Of a stretch of DNA of 34,349 nucleotides, positions 18,382 through 26,312 are shown one piece after another. Position numbers and translations under genes: made by a program. This DNA is from Rubripirellula sp. Its GTDB lineage: Bacteria; Planctomycetota; Planctomycetia; Pirellulales; Pirellulaceae. Where the stretch lies: NCBI GenBank assembly GCA_029245125.1, contig JAQWPZ010000018.1:1-34349 (forward strand), written 5' to 3'. The notes beneath the pieces are model-generated. The model was not told the DNA's origin. It did not search any database and saw only the letters and a list, made by a program, of their open reading frames with translations. How positions within the stretch are numbered: the first letter of the stretch is position 1; every line of letters starts with the position of its first letter.

Positions 18382-19332
18382 ATGTCTCCATTCACGGTAA
18401 TCTCGTATTACACTCCAAAGTTTGAATGTTTCGCAAAAGGACTGGAACAAGATTGCGAGCGTTTCGGCTATCGATTGCATTGCGAAGGTGTTGAACGCGA
18501 GTTCGACAATTTGATCCAAGCCTTTGACTTCAAGATCACCTTTATCCGCAACATGCTCAAGCGATATCCCCAGGTCCTCTGGCTCGATATTGAATGCCGG
18601 ATTGTCAAACCGATCCCGCCGTGTTGGACGAGCCCACTGATCTCTGTCTACGAGACGGGAAAATCACAAGGTTTCTCATCGGGTGTCTTGATGCTGGACG
18701 ACACCAAACTTGACTTCATTGATCTTTGGATGAAGTACGCGGCGAAGTACCCGCAATATCCGGATGACTTTGTGCTCGATTTTTTAGCAAGATCGATTTC
18801 GATCGATTTCGATACGATCCCGCTCGAATTTTATGACCGCCAAACATCCCACTTGATTGCCCGCGGATTGTGGGAGAACGAGAATACCGTGGTTCAACAT
18901 CCGACGATCAATCGCTGGCCGGATCCAATGCAATATCGAAAAGCATTCAACGGCCGCAAGCTGAAACACCGCACCGAAAGCGAATCGATTTCGCGTCAAC
19001 GCAAAGGGATTTATTACCGCAATTTCGGCGGCAACTTTGAACAAATTCATGGCATCATGAAAGCCGGAATCGAAACAGAGTACTGTGATTCTGGCTGGAT
19101 CTTTGATGCCGTCCAGCAACTCTATGCACCGGAACTGTTTTGGCCAGCGTACGCTGATGACTACACCACCAAGCCGCGCTCCTTCGAACGCTCGATGCAC
19201 AACTTTAAAAAGAAGCCGAAGGGAGATTCCTTTCGAACGAAAGCGATGCGAAAAATGCGTCTGGATCGGGATGACGCGAAACGCTTTGGTGCCAAGTCTT
19301 CATTCATCCGTTCAATCTTCCCCTGGCGTTAA
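18382..19332 (+). CDS. Putative GT-A-type glycosyltransferase
   Basis: This 316-residue cytoplasmic protein begins T-V-I-S-Y-Y-T-P-K-F, continues through K-I-T-F-I-R-N-M-L-K-R-Y-P, and reaches the hydrophobic strand V-L-W-L-D-I-E-C-R-I (65-74). The D-x-E there resembles the metal-binding D-x-D of GT-A nucleotide-sugar transferases. S-S-G-V-L-M-L and a tail rich in Lys/Arg follow. Overall it looks like the nucleotide-diphospho-sugar transferase group, but no family can be named with certainty. It starts 20 bp after the sulfotransferase stop, so co-transcription is likely. A run GATCGATTTC repeated twice lies near residue 136. Confidence 0.7.
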   Translation: MSPFTVISYYTPKFECFAKGLEQDCERFGYRLHCEGVEREFDNLIQAFDFKITFIRNMLKRYPQVLWLDIECRIVKPIPPCWTSPLISVYETGKSQGFSSGVLMLDDTKLDFIDLWMKYAAKYPQYPDDFVLDFLARSISIDFDTIPLEFYDRQTSHLIARGLWENENTVVQHPTINRWPDPMQYRKAFNGRKLKHRTESESISRQRKGIYYRNFGGNFEQIHGIMKAGIETEYCDSGWIFDAVQQLYAPELFWPAYADDYTTKPRSFERSMHNFKKKPKGDSFRTKAMRKMRLDRDDAKRFGAKSSFIRSIFPWR

Positions 19333-19551
19333 CCTAAAATCGGTTCATACAACGCCTGCGAGATGTTTTGAGGTGGATCCCCAAAGAACAGGGGGATTCA
19401 AAACTCTGTTTCAACTCGATTGATTAGCGAACATTCCTACCGTTCAAACGCACTTTGCGTAAAACTCTAGCAATCAGTCAGCTACAACACTTATCCTGAT
19501 TCACGCTCTCGCATCGTTCATGATTCCACCAACCGTCAAAGCAGACGCAGA

Positions 19552-20871
19552 ATGAGCATCAGCCCAACCGTCCCCAATTTATTGATGATCGCGGAGCGGT
19601 TTCCGCCTGACATTGGCGGTGTAGCTCGGAGCGCGTCTCGTACAGCCCAAGCGATCGCGCGTCTGGGCTGGAATGTTCATGTGCTGGCTTGGACCAAAAC
19701 ACTTTCCCCGGGAGTCTTAGAGACGGTTGAATCGACCGCCCCAAACGGAAAGAGCACGGGAGTCATCGTTCACCGCCTGGGGCTCTTCTCCAATATGGAT
19801 TTGTCGATGCAACACACGACAAATGTGCTCGAATGGCTACATCAACAGTTTCAGTATTCTGCGACGTGGGGACACTATGTTTATCCCGCTGGCTACATGG
19901 CGGTCGTCTTTGCTGAGTCTGTTGGAATTCACTCCACAGTCAGTGCAAGAGGGAACGACATCGACCGCTTGATGTTTCCGCCGGGTGACTTTGCACGATT
20001 GATGTGGACGCTCGACCGCGCCACCGTCGTGAGTTGCGTCTCCGGAGATCTCGCGAAGAAAGTAGAAATGCTGCTGAATAAACAGAGCGAGCCAATTGTG
20101 ATTCCCAACGTAGTCAATGCAGAAATCTTCCGCCCAGCAAGACGCAGTGGCAGCGAGACTCACTGTGACAGCGAGACTCTCAGTGACAGCGGAAATCACA
20201 GTAACGCAGGAAATCACAGTTATCTAGAAAACCACAGGAGCACCGGTTCGACCGAGAACGAAGCGTCGACCATCAATAACCGTCCGCTACGTGATCGCCT
20301 TGGCATTCTCCCGGACGAAGTTGTGCTGGGTTTTTGTGGCGAACTCCGGCACAAGAAAGGGCTCCCCTTCATCCTCTCGGCATTGCTTGAGGTCCAGCAA
20401 ACGCAAAAGGCTTGCCTGCTTGTTATCGGTGAAATTCGGCCTCGCGAACAAACCCACTTGGCGACCTTTGCTGCGGAACACCCCGAAGCCGCTGACAGAA
20501 TCCTGGTTAGCGGAAACTTGGAAACCCAAGAAGAAGTCACCCACCATTTCCACCTTTGCGATGTCGTTCTGCAACCGTCGGTTTGGGACGGCCTACCCAA
20601 CGCCGTCCTGGAAGCAATGGCATGCGGAAAAATTGTGATTGCCAGTGACGCGGGAGGAATTCCGGAAGCGATTGTGCATGGAGAGAGTGGTTTCTTAATT
20701 CAAAAGGCACTCTTGAATAACCTTGGCACAGCGATCTTAGAAGTCCTCCACATGGCTCCAGAACAACGTGATGCGATCTCGAAAGCTGCCCGCCAACGGG
20801 TCATCGATCACTTCCAAGACGAGCAAGAAGCCGAACGCCTCAGTCAAGTACTGAAAAAGCTGACCGGCTAG
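19552..20871 (+). CDS. GT4-family glycosyltransferase
   Basis: This 439-residue GT-B retaining transferase opens L-L-M-I-A-E-R-F-P-P-D-I-G-G-V-A-R-S, the usual GT4 nucleotide-sugar enzyme start with an early Gly-Gly loop. The second Rossmann domain begins near L-G-F-C-G-E-L-R-H-K-K-G. The catalytic/donor site is E-A-M-A-C-G-K (with the E-x7-E pattern around W-D-G-L-P-N-A-V-L-E) followed by A-S-D-A-G-G. Between the domains, at residues 201-230, there is an unusual hexapeptide-repeat linker encoded by an 18-bp repeat. It lies 219 bp after the GT-A-like gene. Its last four bases overlap the end of a convergent GT4 gene. A role in surface-polysaccharide assembly is inferred. Confidence 0.92.
   Translation: MSISPTVPNLLMIAERFPPDIGGVARSASRTAQAIARLGWNVHVLAWTKTLSPGVLETVESTAPNGKSTGVIVHRLGLFSNMDLSMQHTTNVLEWLHQQFQYSATWGHYVYPAGYMAVVFAESVGIHSTVSARGNDIDRLMFPPGDFARLMWTLDRATVVSCVSGDLAKKVEMLLNKQSEPIVIPNVVNAEIFRPARRSGSETHCDSETLSDSGNHSNAGNHSYLENHRSTGSTENEASTINNRPLRDRLGILPDEVVLGFCGELRHKKGLPFILSALLEVQQTQKACLLVIGEIRPREQTHLATFAAEHPEAADRILVSGNLETQEEVTHHFHLCDVVLQPSVWDGLPNAVLEAMACGKIVIASDAGGIPEAIVHGESGFLIQKALLNNLGTAILEVLHMAPEQRDAISKAARQRVIDHFQDEQEAERLSQVLKKLTG
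20152..20241 (+). repeat. 18-bp tandem repeat, 5 degenerate copies, in the GT4 linker
   Basis: Five 18-bp units encode SETHCD, SETLSD, SGNHSN, AGNHSY and LENHRS. The copies are diverged but phase is kept throughout. The position lies between the two Rossmann domains of the enzyme. Confidence 0.85.
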
Positions 20872-22163
20872 CAAACCAACAGCTCAAGACGTTCCTCGTA
20901 GGCGTTCACGAGCGCGGCCTGCGCCCGCGCCCAGGTGAACTCCCCTTCGACGCGTGATCTCGCGCCCGCGCGAAGCTGATCAGCGAGGCCAACTTCAGAT
21001 CGAAGCCGAAGCATCCCATCCTTGATGGCTTTCGCAGATCCAGGTCTCACCAGCAACCCTTCGACATCGTGAGTCACTAGCTCACGAACAACCGGAATAT
21101 CGCTGGCAATGAGGGGAGTTCCGCTTGCCATTGCTTCCAATACCTTTAGCGGGCAACAGCCTTGAACAAGATTGCGGTCATTGCGAGTTAGGGGAGCGAT
21201 CACCACATCTGCTTCTTGATGCAGCTTTGCAAGCACCTGTTTTGAAACAGGCTCCATGAAGGTCACGGAGTCACTGACCCCCAACTCAAAAGCCAGATTC
21301 AAGAGATTCCGACGCTGATGTGGACGGGCAAGCCCAACCAGCGTCAGCGTGGCAGGGAAGTCTCGTCTCGCAAGCCGCAACGCTTCAATCGCAACAGACA
21401 CACCTTGCCAAGAGGACATCGTGCCAGAATACAGCATTCGCATTGGATCCTCTTTCGTCTGCCTCGGCGGACGAACAAGGCCCTCGCAAAACAAGTCGAC
21501 GTCAACTCCATTGGGAATCACACAAATTCGTTCCTCCCGAACACCACGTCGCACCAAATGCTCCGCATTCACCTGACTGACGGTCAAAACTAGATCGGCA
21601 GCGTCTAAACAAACCTGCTCCTGCCAATGCAGCTTACGGTGCAATTCCGCATCGTCAGCAACGTTTGGATAGCGATACTTCAGCTCAATCGACGGCAAGC
21701 CATTCACTTCAAAGACCAATTTTCGACAGAAACGCTCCTTCTGCCGCGCAATCGGATAACCTTCGAAGATCGACCGAAAGTGCACAACTGGCAGATTCTC
21801 GTTTTGCTCGCCGAACCGTCGCCGCCACCAATTTGCACTTTGCGACCGATAACAAAGCACACGTTCAAACAAGTTTGCGCCGAGTGCCTCGATGGGATGA
21901 TGCGTCACACCTGCTGTCGTCCAAACTGCCGCGAACGAATTTTCGTCTGATGCGTCTTGCGAGTTAGATTTCGTCGCATGAGAAAACAAGCCACCTGCCG
22001 CCAACGCAGCAGCCTCGGATTGAATCGTCAACAGATCAACATTCCCAAAGTGTCGTCCCAAAGCAGAAACAAACGCTTCGATATGGGTAGCCGCACCTTT
22101 CGGAGACGGAAACCGGTCAAATGACGCATAGACGATTGGCGTACGCAACGACGACTGACCCAA
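20868..22163 (-). CDS. GT4-family glycosyltransferase (convergent)
   Basis: This 431-residue GT-B enzyme on the opposite strand starts T-P-I-V-Y-A-S-F-D-R-F-P-S-P-K-G-A-A-T-H. C-V-I-P-N-G-V-D-V-D-L-F marks the interdomain linker, and M-L-Y-S-G-T-M-S-S-W-Q-G the second domain. The donor-site region is L-K-V-L-E-A-M-A-S-G-T-P-L-I-A-S-D. The C-terminus overlaps the end of the plus-strand GT4 gene by 4 bp, so transcripts converge with no room for a terminator between them. It is a different paralogue from that neighbour, probably of another acceptor or linkage. Confidence 0.92.
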   Translation of the reverse strand: MGQSSLRTPIVYASFDRFPSPKGAATHIEAFVSALGRHFGNVDLLTIQSEAAALAAGGLFSHATKSNSQDASDENSFAAVWTTAGVTHHPIEALGANLFERVLCYRSQSANWWRRRFGEQNENLPVVHFRSIFEGYPIARQKERFCRKLVFEVNGLPSIELKYRYPNVADDAELHRKLHWQEQVCLDAADLVLTVSQVNAEHLVRRGVREERICVIPNGVDVDLFCEGLVRPPRQTKEDPMRMLYSGTMSSWQGVSVAIEALRLARRDFPATLTLVGLARPHQRRNLLNLAFELGVSDSVTFMEPVSKQVLAKLHQEADVVIAPLTRNDRNLVQGCCPLKVLEAMASGTPLIASDIPVVRELVTHDVEGLLVRPGSAKAIKDGMLRLRSEVGLADQLRAGARSRVEGEFTWARAQAALVNAYEERLELLVC

Positions 22164-22444
22164 GGTATTCTCATCCTCGTTTTGTGCAGTTACATATTAC
22201 AAAGATACCTATCGTTACCTCGCGACTGCACGGCATCTACGATCGTAGTTGTTTTTTCAAATCGAAGCATGCCCCACGCGCGGCTGACTCATCCGTTATA
22301 CTCGCAACGCTATCAAGGGCGAAACTTACGCAACCACTTTTGCTCAAATCCTTCTTGAGGGAATTGACTGGGGTGCAAAAGTTCCTGTCTTCCGCGTGAC
22401 TCGAGACAACGGAGAAAAAACTCCGTGACAAGAGAGATGCTGAT

Positions 22445-23854
22445 ATGGATGCCAAAAAAGAGCTTGAGACTCGTTTCCAAAAGGACTTGGTAGCTGCTCT
22501 TAACGCTTCCAAAGCTGATTTCAACTTCTCTCAATTCGTCGACACATGCGATGTCTCTCGCGAGACGGCCGACGCAGTGGCCGCAAAACTGCTCGCGACC
22601 GTGTTTGTAAAATCCCTAAAAGATCATGTGATCACCGACAAAGAAGAAGCCCATACGAACAAAATCGCAAGGCGGCTTGAAATTTCATCGAGTCGGCAAA
22701 AGGAGATACTCAATCGTGCTGGCAAAGCGAAATACCGCGCTGAACTTGCCGCCGCTGAAGCGGATGGCGTGATCACCGATGAAGAGCGTGACGCACTGAA
22801 TACCTTGCTGGGAACTCTGCTTGATAGCGATGGCGATGCCCCCCAAACCGTCGCGCCGCAAAAAGACAGCGTCACCCACTCGACATCTCAGAAAAATAAA
22901 ACGCAGCCCCATGTCTCGACGGCGATCGGGGCAGCAGCGGCAACCACAGCTGTCGCACCAGCACCAAGCGCGTCATTCGACGAAGCCAAGTTCAGGAAAA
23001 CCTTGGTCTACCAAAGCAAGGGAACGGTCAAATCCTTGCTCGCCGACCTGAATTTCCTGCGGCACTTTGATAAGCATAACGAAAAGCGAAGTCAAATTTT
23101 CAGGATCGTCGGCTACACCGGCATCGCCTGCCTGTGTCTGGCAGCCGTTTGCCTGTTGTTTGTTCTAGGTACCCCAAGAGGCAGTCAGGCTGCGAAAACT
23201 GCCGTAATCGCAGTTGGCGGGATCGGTGCAATTCTATCCATCACTGGATTCGCGATGAATGCCAAGCATTCGAATTTAGAGGATCGCCGCTATGAGATCC
23301 TTCACGGGCTGTTGAAACTGCTAGACAAAGACATGGCTGACGAAGCCCACATTGAGGCAAAGATAGATTTCCGGCCCCACAACCATTCCCAAAAGCTCCT
23401 CCGTAAAGGAAAGGTGAGCTACTGGAATGTCAAGTTCTATATGGACCGATGGTTGGAAGTCAGAGGAAATTTTGTCGATGGTACGAAGTACACAATAACT
23501 CTGATTGAAAAGCAGCAAGATCGACACCGCACAAAGCGAAGCGCAAGCGGAAAACTAAAACACAAATACAAAACCAAGAACAGCAGTGAAGCGATCGTCA
23601 ATCTAAAGATCAAGCAGAAGCGATACCCGCAGGCGCGGAACAAATACAACCACATCAAAAACGCCATCAAACTCCCGTCGTGGGTGAATCTAAAATCAGT
23701 CACCGCAGATGGGGATCAACTCACGTTGCGAACCACGACATCATCCAAATGGGATGCGGTAGGTCCGAAAACAAAACGCCCAGCCAAGGATGGCGTCAAT
23801 TGGATGGCAATGATGTTCTTGAGCATGTACCGCCTGCTGAATGTGTCTAAGTAA
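22445..23854 (+). CDS. Two-TM protein with TerB/EF-hand-like N-terminus
   Basis: This 469-residue protein is of unrecognised family. The helical N-terminus has two acidic loops, H-V-I-T-D-K-E-E-A (61-69) and A-D-G-V-I-T-D-E-E-R-D-A-L (107-119), of the kind seen in TerB-like domains. An Ala/Thr/Pro/Gln linker (130-180) is followed by a charged helical stretch. Two membrane segments lie at about 221-242 and 252-272, and then a basic, strand-rich C-terminal domain (K-V-S-Y-W-N-V-K-F-Y-M near 320, K-H-K-Y-K-T-K near 370). The start ATG lies after a purine-rich GAGAGATG stretch. A lipoprotein gene follows 13 bp after the stop, suggesting an operon. The TerB comparison is by pattern only. Confidence 0.8.
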   Translation: MDAKKELETRFQKDLVAALNASKADFNFSQFVDTCDVSRETADAVAAKLLATVFVKSLKDHVITDKEEAHTNKIARRLEISSSRQKEILNRAGKAKYRAELAAAEADGVITDEERDALNTLLGTLLDSDGDAPQTVAPQKDSVTHSTSQKNKTQPHVSTAIGAAAATTAVAPAPSASFDEAKFRKTLVYQSKGTVKSLLADLNFLRHFDKHNEKRSQIFRIVGYTGIACLCLAAVCLLFVLGTPRGSQAAKTAVIAVGGIGAILSITGFAMNAKHSNLEDRRYEILHGLLKLLDKDMADEAHIEAKIDFRPHNHSQKLLRKGKVSYWNVKFYMDRWLEVRGNFVDGTKYTITLIEKQQDRHRTKRSASGKLKHKYKTKNSSEAIVNLKIKQKRYPQARNKYNHIKNAIKLPSWVNLKSVTADGDQLTLRTTTSSKWDAVGPKTKRPAKDGVNWMAMMFLSMYRLLNVSK

Positions 23855-23867
23855 AAAAGGCCTGACC

Positions 23868-24587
23868 ATGAACGCTCGACATGACGATTGCTGTGCGACA
23901 ACGACGCCACCGTTTCGTCGCTGCAGCTTGATGCTGATTTCTGCTTGTTGCTTGCTGCTCGCGGGCTGTGGCGAGGCTCGCGAGGCAACCGCCATTAGCG
24001 ACCAGCGTGAATCGACCGCAGGTACGGAACAACCGGTGGCCACGCCAGCGAGCGGACTAGCGAGCAAACTCACCTTCAAAGCGACCGATGGAAACGTCGC
24101 CTTTTCGATCAAACCAAAGGATGACGGTGCGAAACTCGTCGATGCAAACGAACAAGAAGTCGCCCGTTTCAACGTCAGCGAGAACAAACTCAAAATCAAA
24201 GGCACCGACGACGTCGTGCTGGGATATGTGATTGCGAGCGACGGTAAATACAAAATTGAAGATGCCGCCCAAGAAATTGAATTGTGGAAACTCCAGCGAC
24301 AATCAGACGGAGACTGGAAACTTGAGACTGGCAAAGACGAACTGATTTACAAAATCAAGGTCCGCGATTACGGGTTCGAAATCGAAGACGGCGATGAAAA
24401 CAGCAAGTTCAAAATCAAACTGAAAGAAGACAAGACCTCTGTTCGCGACGCCGCAGACCAGACGGTCTTCTATACCAAAGATAAAGTTCCAACCATTGCC
24501 GTGAGTTGCCTCGGACTGAAAGCAATCGAAAGCTTGCCACTGAGGACGGGACTCATGACCATGCTGATTATTTCGGGCGATCACTAG
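23868..24587 (+). CDS. Beta-rich lipoprotein, possibly LURP-one/tubby-like
   Basis: This 239-residue protein has a lipoprotein signal: a basic n-region, hydrophobic core L-M-L-I-S-A-C-C-L-L and lipobox L-A-G-C with Cys 34. The mature part alternates short charged strands, for example K-L-K-I-K-G-T-D-D and K-Y-K-I-E-D-A, as in single-domain beta barrels. It ends with a hydrophobic helix (A-V-S-C-L-G-L-K-A-I-E-S-L-P and G-L-M-T-M-L-I-I-S). That arrangement resembles the LURP-one/tubby-like fold, with a helix threading a 12-strand barrel; this is inference. The ATG at 23868 has AAGG ahead of it; an ATG at 23841 overlaps the previous gene and gives a poorer leader. Confidence 0.8.
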   Translation: MNARHDDCCATTTPPFRRCSLMLISACCLLLAGCGEAREATAISDQRESTAGTEQPVATPASGLASKLTFKATDGNVAFSIKPKDDGAKLVDANEQEVARFNVSENKLKIKGTDDVVLGYVIASDGKYKIEDAAQEIELWKLQRQSDGDWKLETGKDELIYKIKVRDYGFEIEDGDENSKFKIKLKEDKTSVRDAADQTVFYTKDKVPTIAVSCLGLKAIESLPLRTGLMTMLIISGDH

Positions 24588-24628
24588 TCCCCTCGGGCAC
24601 CAAGCTTTTTATAGGGAGAGACGCAACG

Positions 24629-25039
24629 ATGGCAAAAACATGGAATCAAGGGATCTGCAACGAGAAATCGGGGTTTCTGTTCAGCCACGAATGTTTCCTG
24701 GCATCCGCTGCAAATTGCAGCCGTTGCCAGAAACCAGTTTGCCAAGACCACTCGCATGAAATCGTCGATCATCCAGGCGATGTCCTTTGCACGTCTTGCA
24801 CCAAAAAAGATCTACAACGCAACCCGGGTAAAAAAAGGGGAGCCAGTCGCAGCAGCCGGCGGGATCACGACGATTACGATGAACCCTATTTCTATGGCGG
24901 CTACTACTACGGCAGCGTCTACCACGACAACCACTACGGAACTCGTAGTGCGGACCCGAATGACTTCACCGAAGCTGATTCGGAAAGCCTCGCCAGCGAA
25001 ATGGACGAGGGCTTTGAATCCGACATGAGTGAAAGCTGA
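24629..25039 (+). CDS. Cys/His-rich zinc-finger-like protein with Tyr/Gly and acidic tail
   Basis: This 136-residue protein starts at the ATG at 24629, preceded by AGGGAGAG. Its N-terminal part has C10, C22, C30-x2-C33, C38, H41, H43, C54-x2-C57. The spacing suggests a B-box-like or zinc-ribbon domain binding one or two metal ions. A basic K-K-R-G-A-S-R-S-S-R-R stretch follows, then a Tyr/Gly/His-rich segment (P-Y-F-Y-G-G-Y-Y-Y-G) and an acidic Ser/Glu tail. No signal peptide is seen, so it should be cytoplasmic. Its TGA is immediately followed by the ATG of the MurG-like gene, a zero-gap junction implying coupling. The family is not recognised. Confidence 0.78.
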   Translation: MAKTWNQGICNEKSGFLFSHECFLASAANCSRCQKPVCQDHSHEIVDHPGDVLCTSCTKKDLQRNPGKKRGASRSSRRDHDDYDEPYFYGGYYYGSVYHDNHYGTRSADPNDFTEADSESLASEMDEGFESDMSES

Positions 25040-26107
25040 ATGGAATTAGCGAGTTCGTCGGGCCGTCGCTGGCTGGTATACGCGCTCGGTGGTGGCATGG
25101 GCCACCTCAATCGCGCCGTTGCACTGTCACGTGCGGCAGTACGTGATAGCGGGCAAGGCAAATTTATGTTGCCTCCCGAAATCGTCTTACTGACCAACAG
25201 CCCATTTGCGGAAACGTTGCCAATCTCAGACGAATTGGGAGAGGGCTGTCGTGTTCTGAAACTCAGTTCAACCCTCAGTCGTGATAAGACGGCTGCTGAG
25301 GTGACAAAGCTCATTCAGAACGAACGTTTTGACACACTCGTCGTTGACACATTCCCTAGAGGCCTGGGCGGTGAACTTGCCACAATCTTGCCGGAGTTAG
25401 ACTGTCGCAAGATTCTTGTACATCGGGATCTAAATCCCAAGTACTGCGCGCAATACAAATTACAGGAGTTCGTCCAGCACTATGATCGATTGCTCGTGCC
25501 TGGTGAAGCAGCTCCCTTGGACGATCTCACCCATGCTGTGCGGACTGACCCTTGGTTAATCCGCGATCAGCATGAACTACTAAATGCTACCGATGCACGA
25601 CAGATGCTTAGAGTCGAATCGGATGCGCTGCCTGTCGTCGCTGTAATTGGCTGCGGACGAACCAATGAAATTGAGCAGATGCGAAGCCTCGCGATAAAAC
25701 TCACAACCGAGTTTGCATCAATCGCCAACATTCGATTTGCCACGCTCGGTCAACGTGCGGATGACAAGACTTGCCAAAACTCACAATCAGACTCGATCAC
25801 GCTCCGTTTCTGGCCGTTTTTTCAAGCAATTCGCGGCGTATCTATAATCGTCGGCGGTGGTGGATATAATTCAGTGCATGAGGCACGTGCCGCCAAAACA
25901 AAATTGATTGGTCTTTCGTGGCCAAGACTCTACGATCGGCAGCAGCGACGCTTACATGAATCCGAGAGGGCAGTCGATTTCCAACAGGCATTCCAACAGG
26001 TCGCCGCTGCAATCAAATCGCACTCCAAAGCATCCCTCAATCCGCCTCTTCGCTTCCGCAACGGCGTCCACCAAGCGATCAAAATCATCAATGCCGCGGA
26101 AGCATGA
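25040..26107 (+). CDS. MurG/GT28-like glycosyltransferase
   Basis: This 355-residue protein has a GT-B fold related to UDP-sugar transferases of the MurG type. The N-terminal glycine loop is G-G-G-M-G-H-L-N-R-A (17-26). The C-terminal domain has V-G-G-G-G-Y-N-S-V-H-E-A, the donor-binding segment of this group, followed by P-R-L-Y-D-R-Q. It is not MurG itself: it lacks the typical flanking cell-wall genes and is in a cluster of unknown genes. It begins directly after the stop of the zinc-finger-like gene. An acceptor cannot be deduced. Confidence 0.85.
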   Translation: MELASSSGRRWLVYALGGGMGHLNRAVALSRAAVRDSGQGKFMLPPEIVLLTNSPFAETLPISDELGEGCRVLKLSSTLSRDKTAAEVTKLIQNERFDTLVVDTFPRGLGGELATILPELDCRKILVHRDLNPKYCAQYKLQEFVQHYDRLLVPGEAAPLDDLTHAVRTDPWLIRDQHELLNATDARQMLRVESDALPVVAVIGCGRTNEIEQMRSLAIKLTTEFASIANIRFATLGQRADDKTCQNSQSDSITLRFWPFFQAIRGVSIIVGGGGYNSVHEARAAKTKLIGLSWPRLYDRQQRRLHESERAVDFQQAFQQVAAAIKSHSKASLNPPLRFRNGVHQAIKIINAAEA

Positions 26108-26312
26108 ATCACGATCGAACAAACATTCCACCACTTGGTGTCGCCCACCAGAGGGATCTCCACGACTACAACTTATGACGCTTGGGCGGTTCGTGAAAAT
26201 TCGTTCGGGCGAAAACTCTCCCGCTGGCAATGAAGTCTGTGTGCCATGCATTCATGCAAGAAGCACACAAAATCACCCAGTGAAAACATGTACCCACGCA
26301 ACTCGACTCCGC

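Noticed and set aside
25908..26312. Longer N-terminus for the DUF1553 protein
   Set aside because: It overlaps the MurG-like gene and would place the signal peptide 135 residues inside; the ATG at 26313 gives a normal leader.
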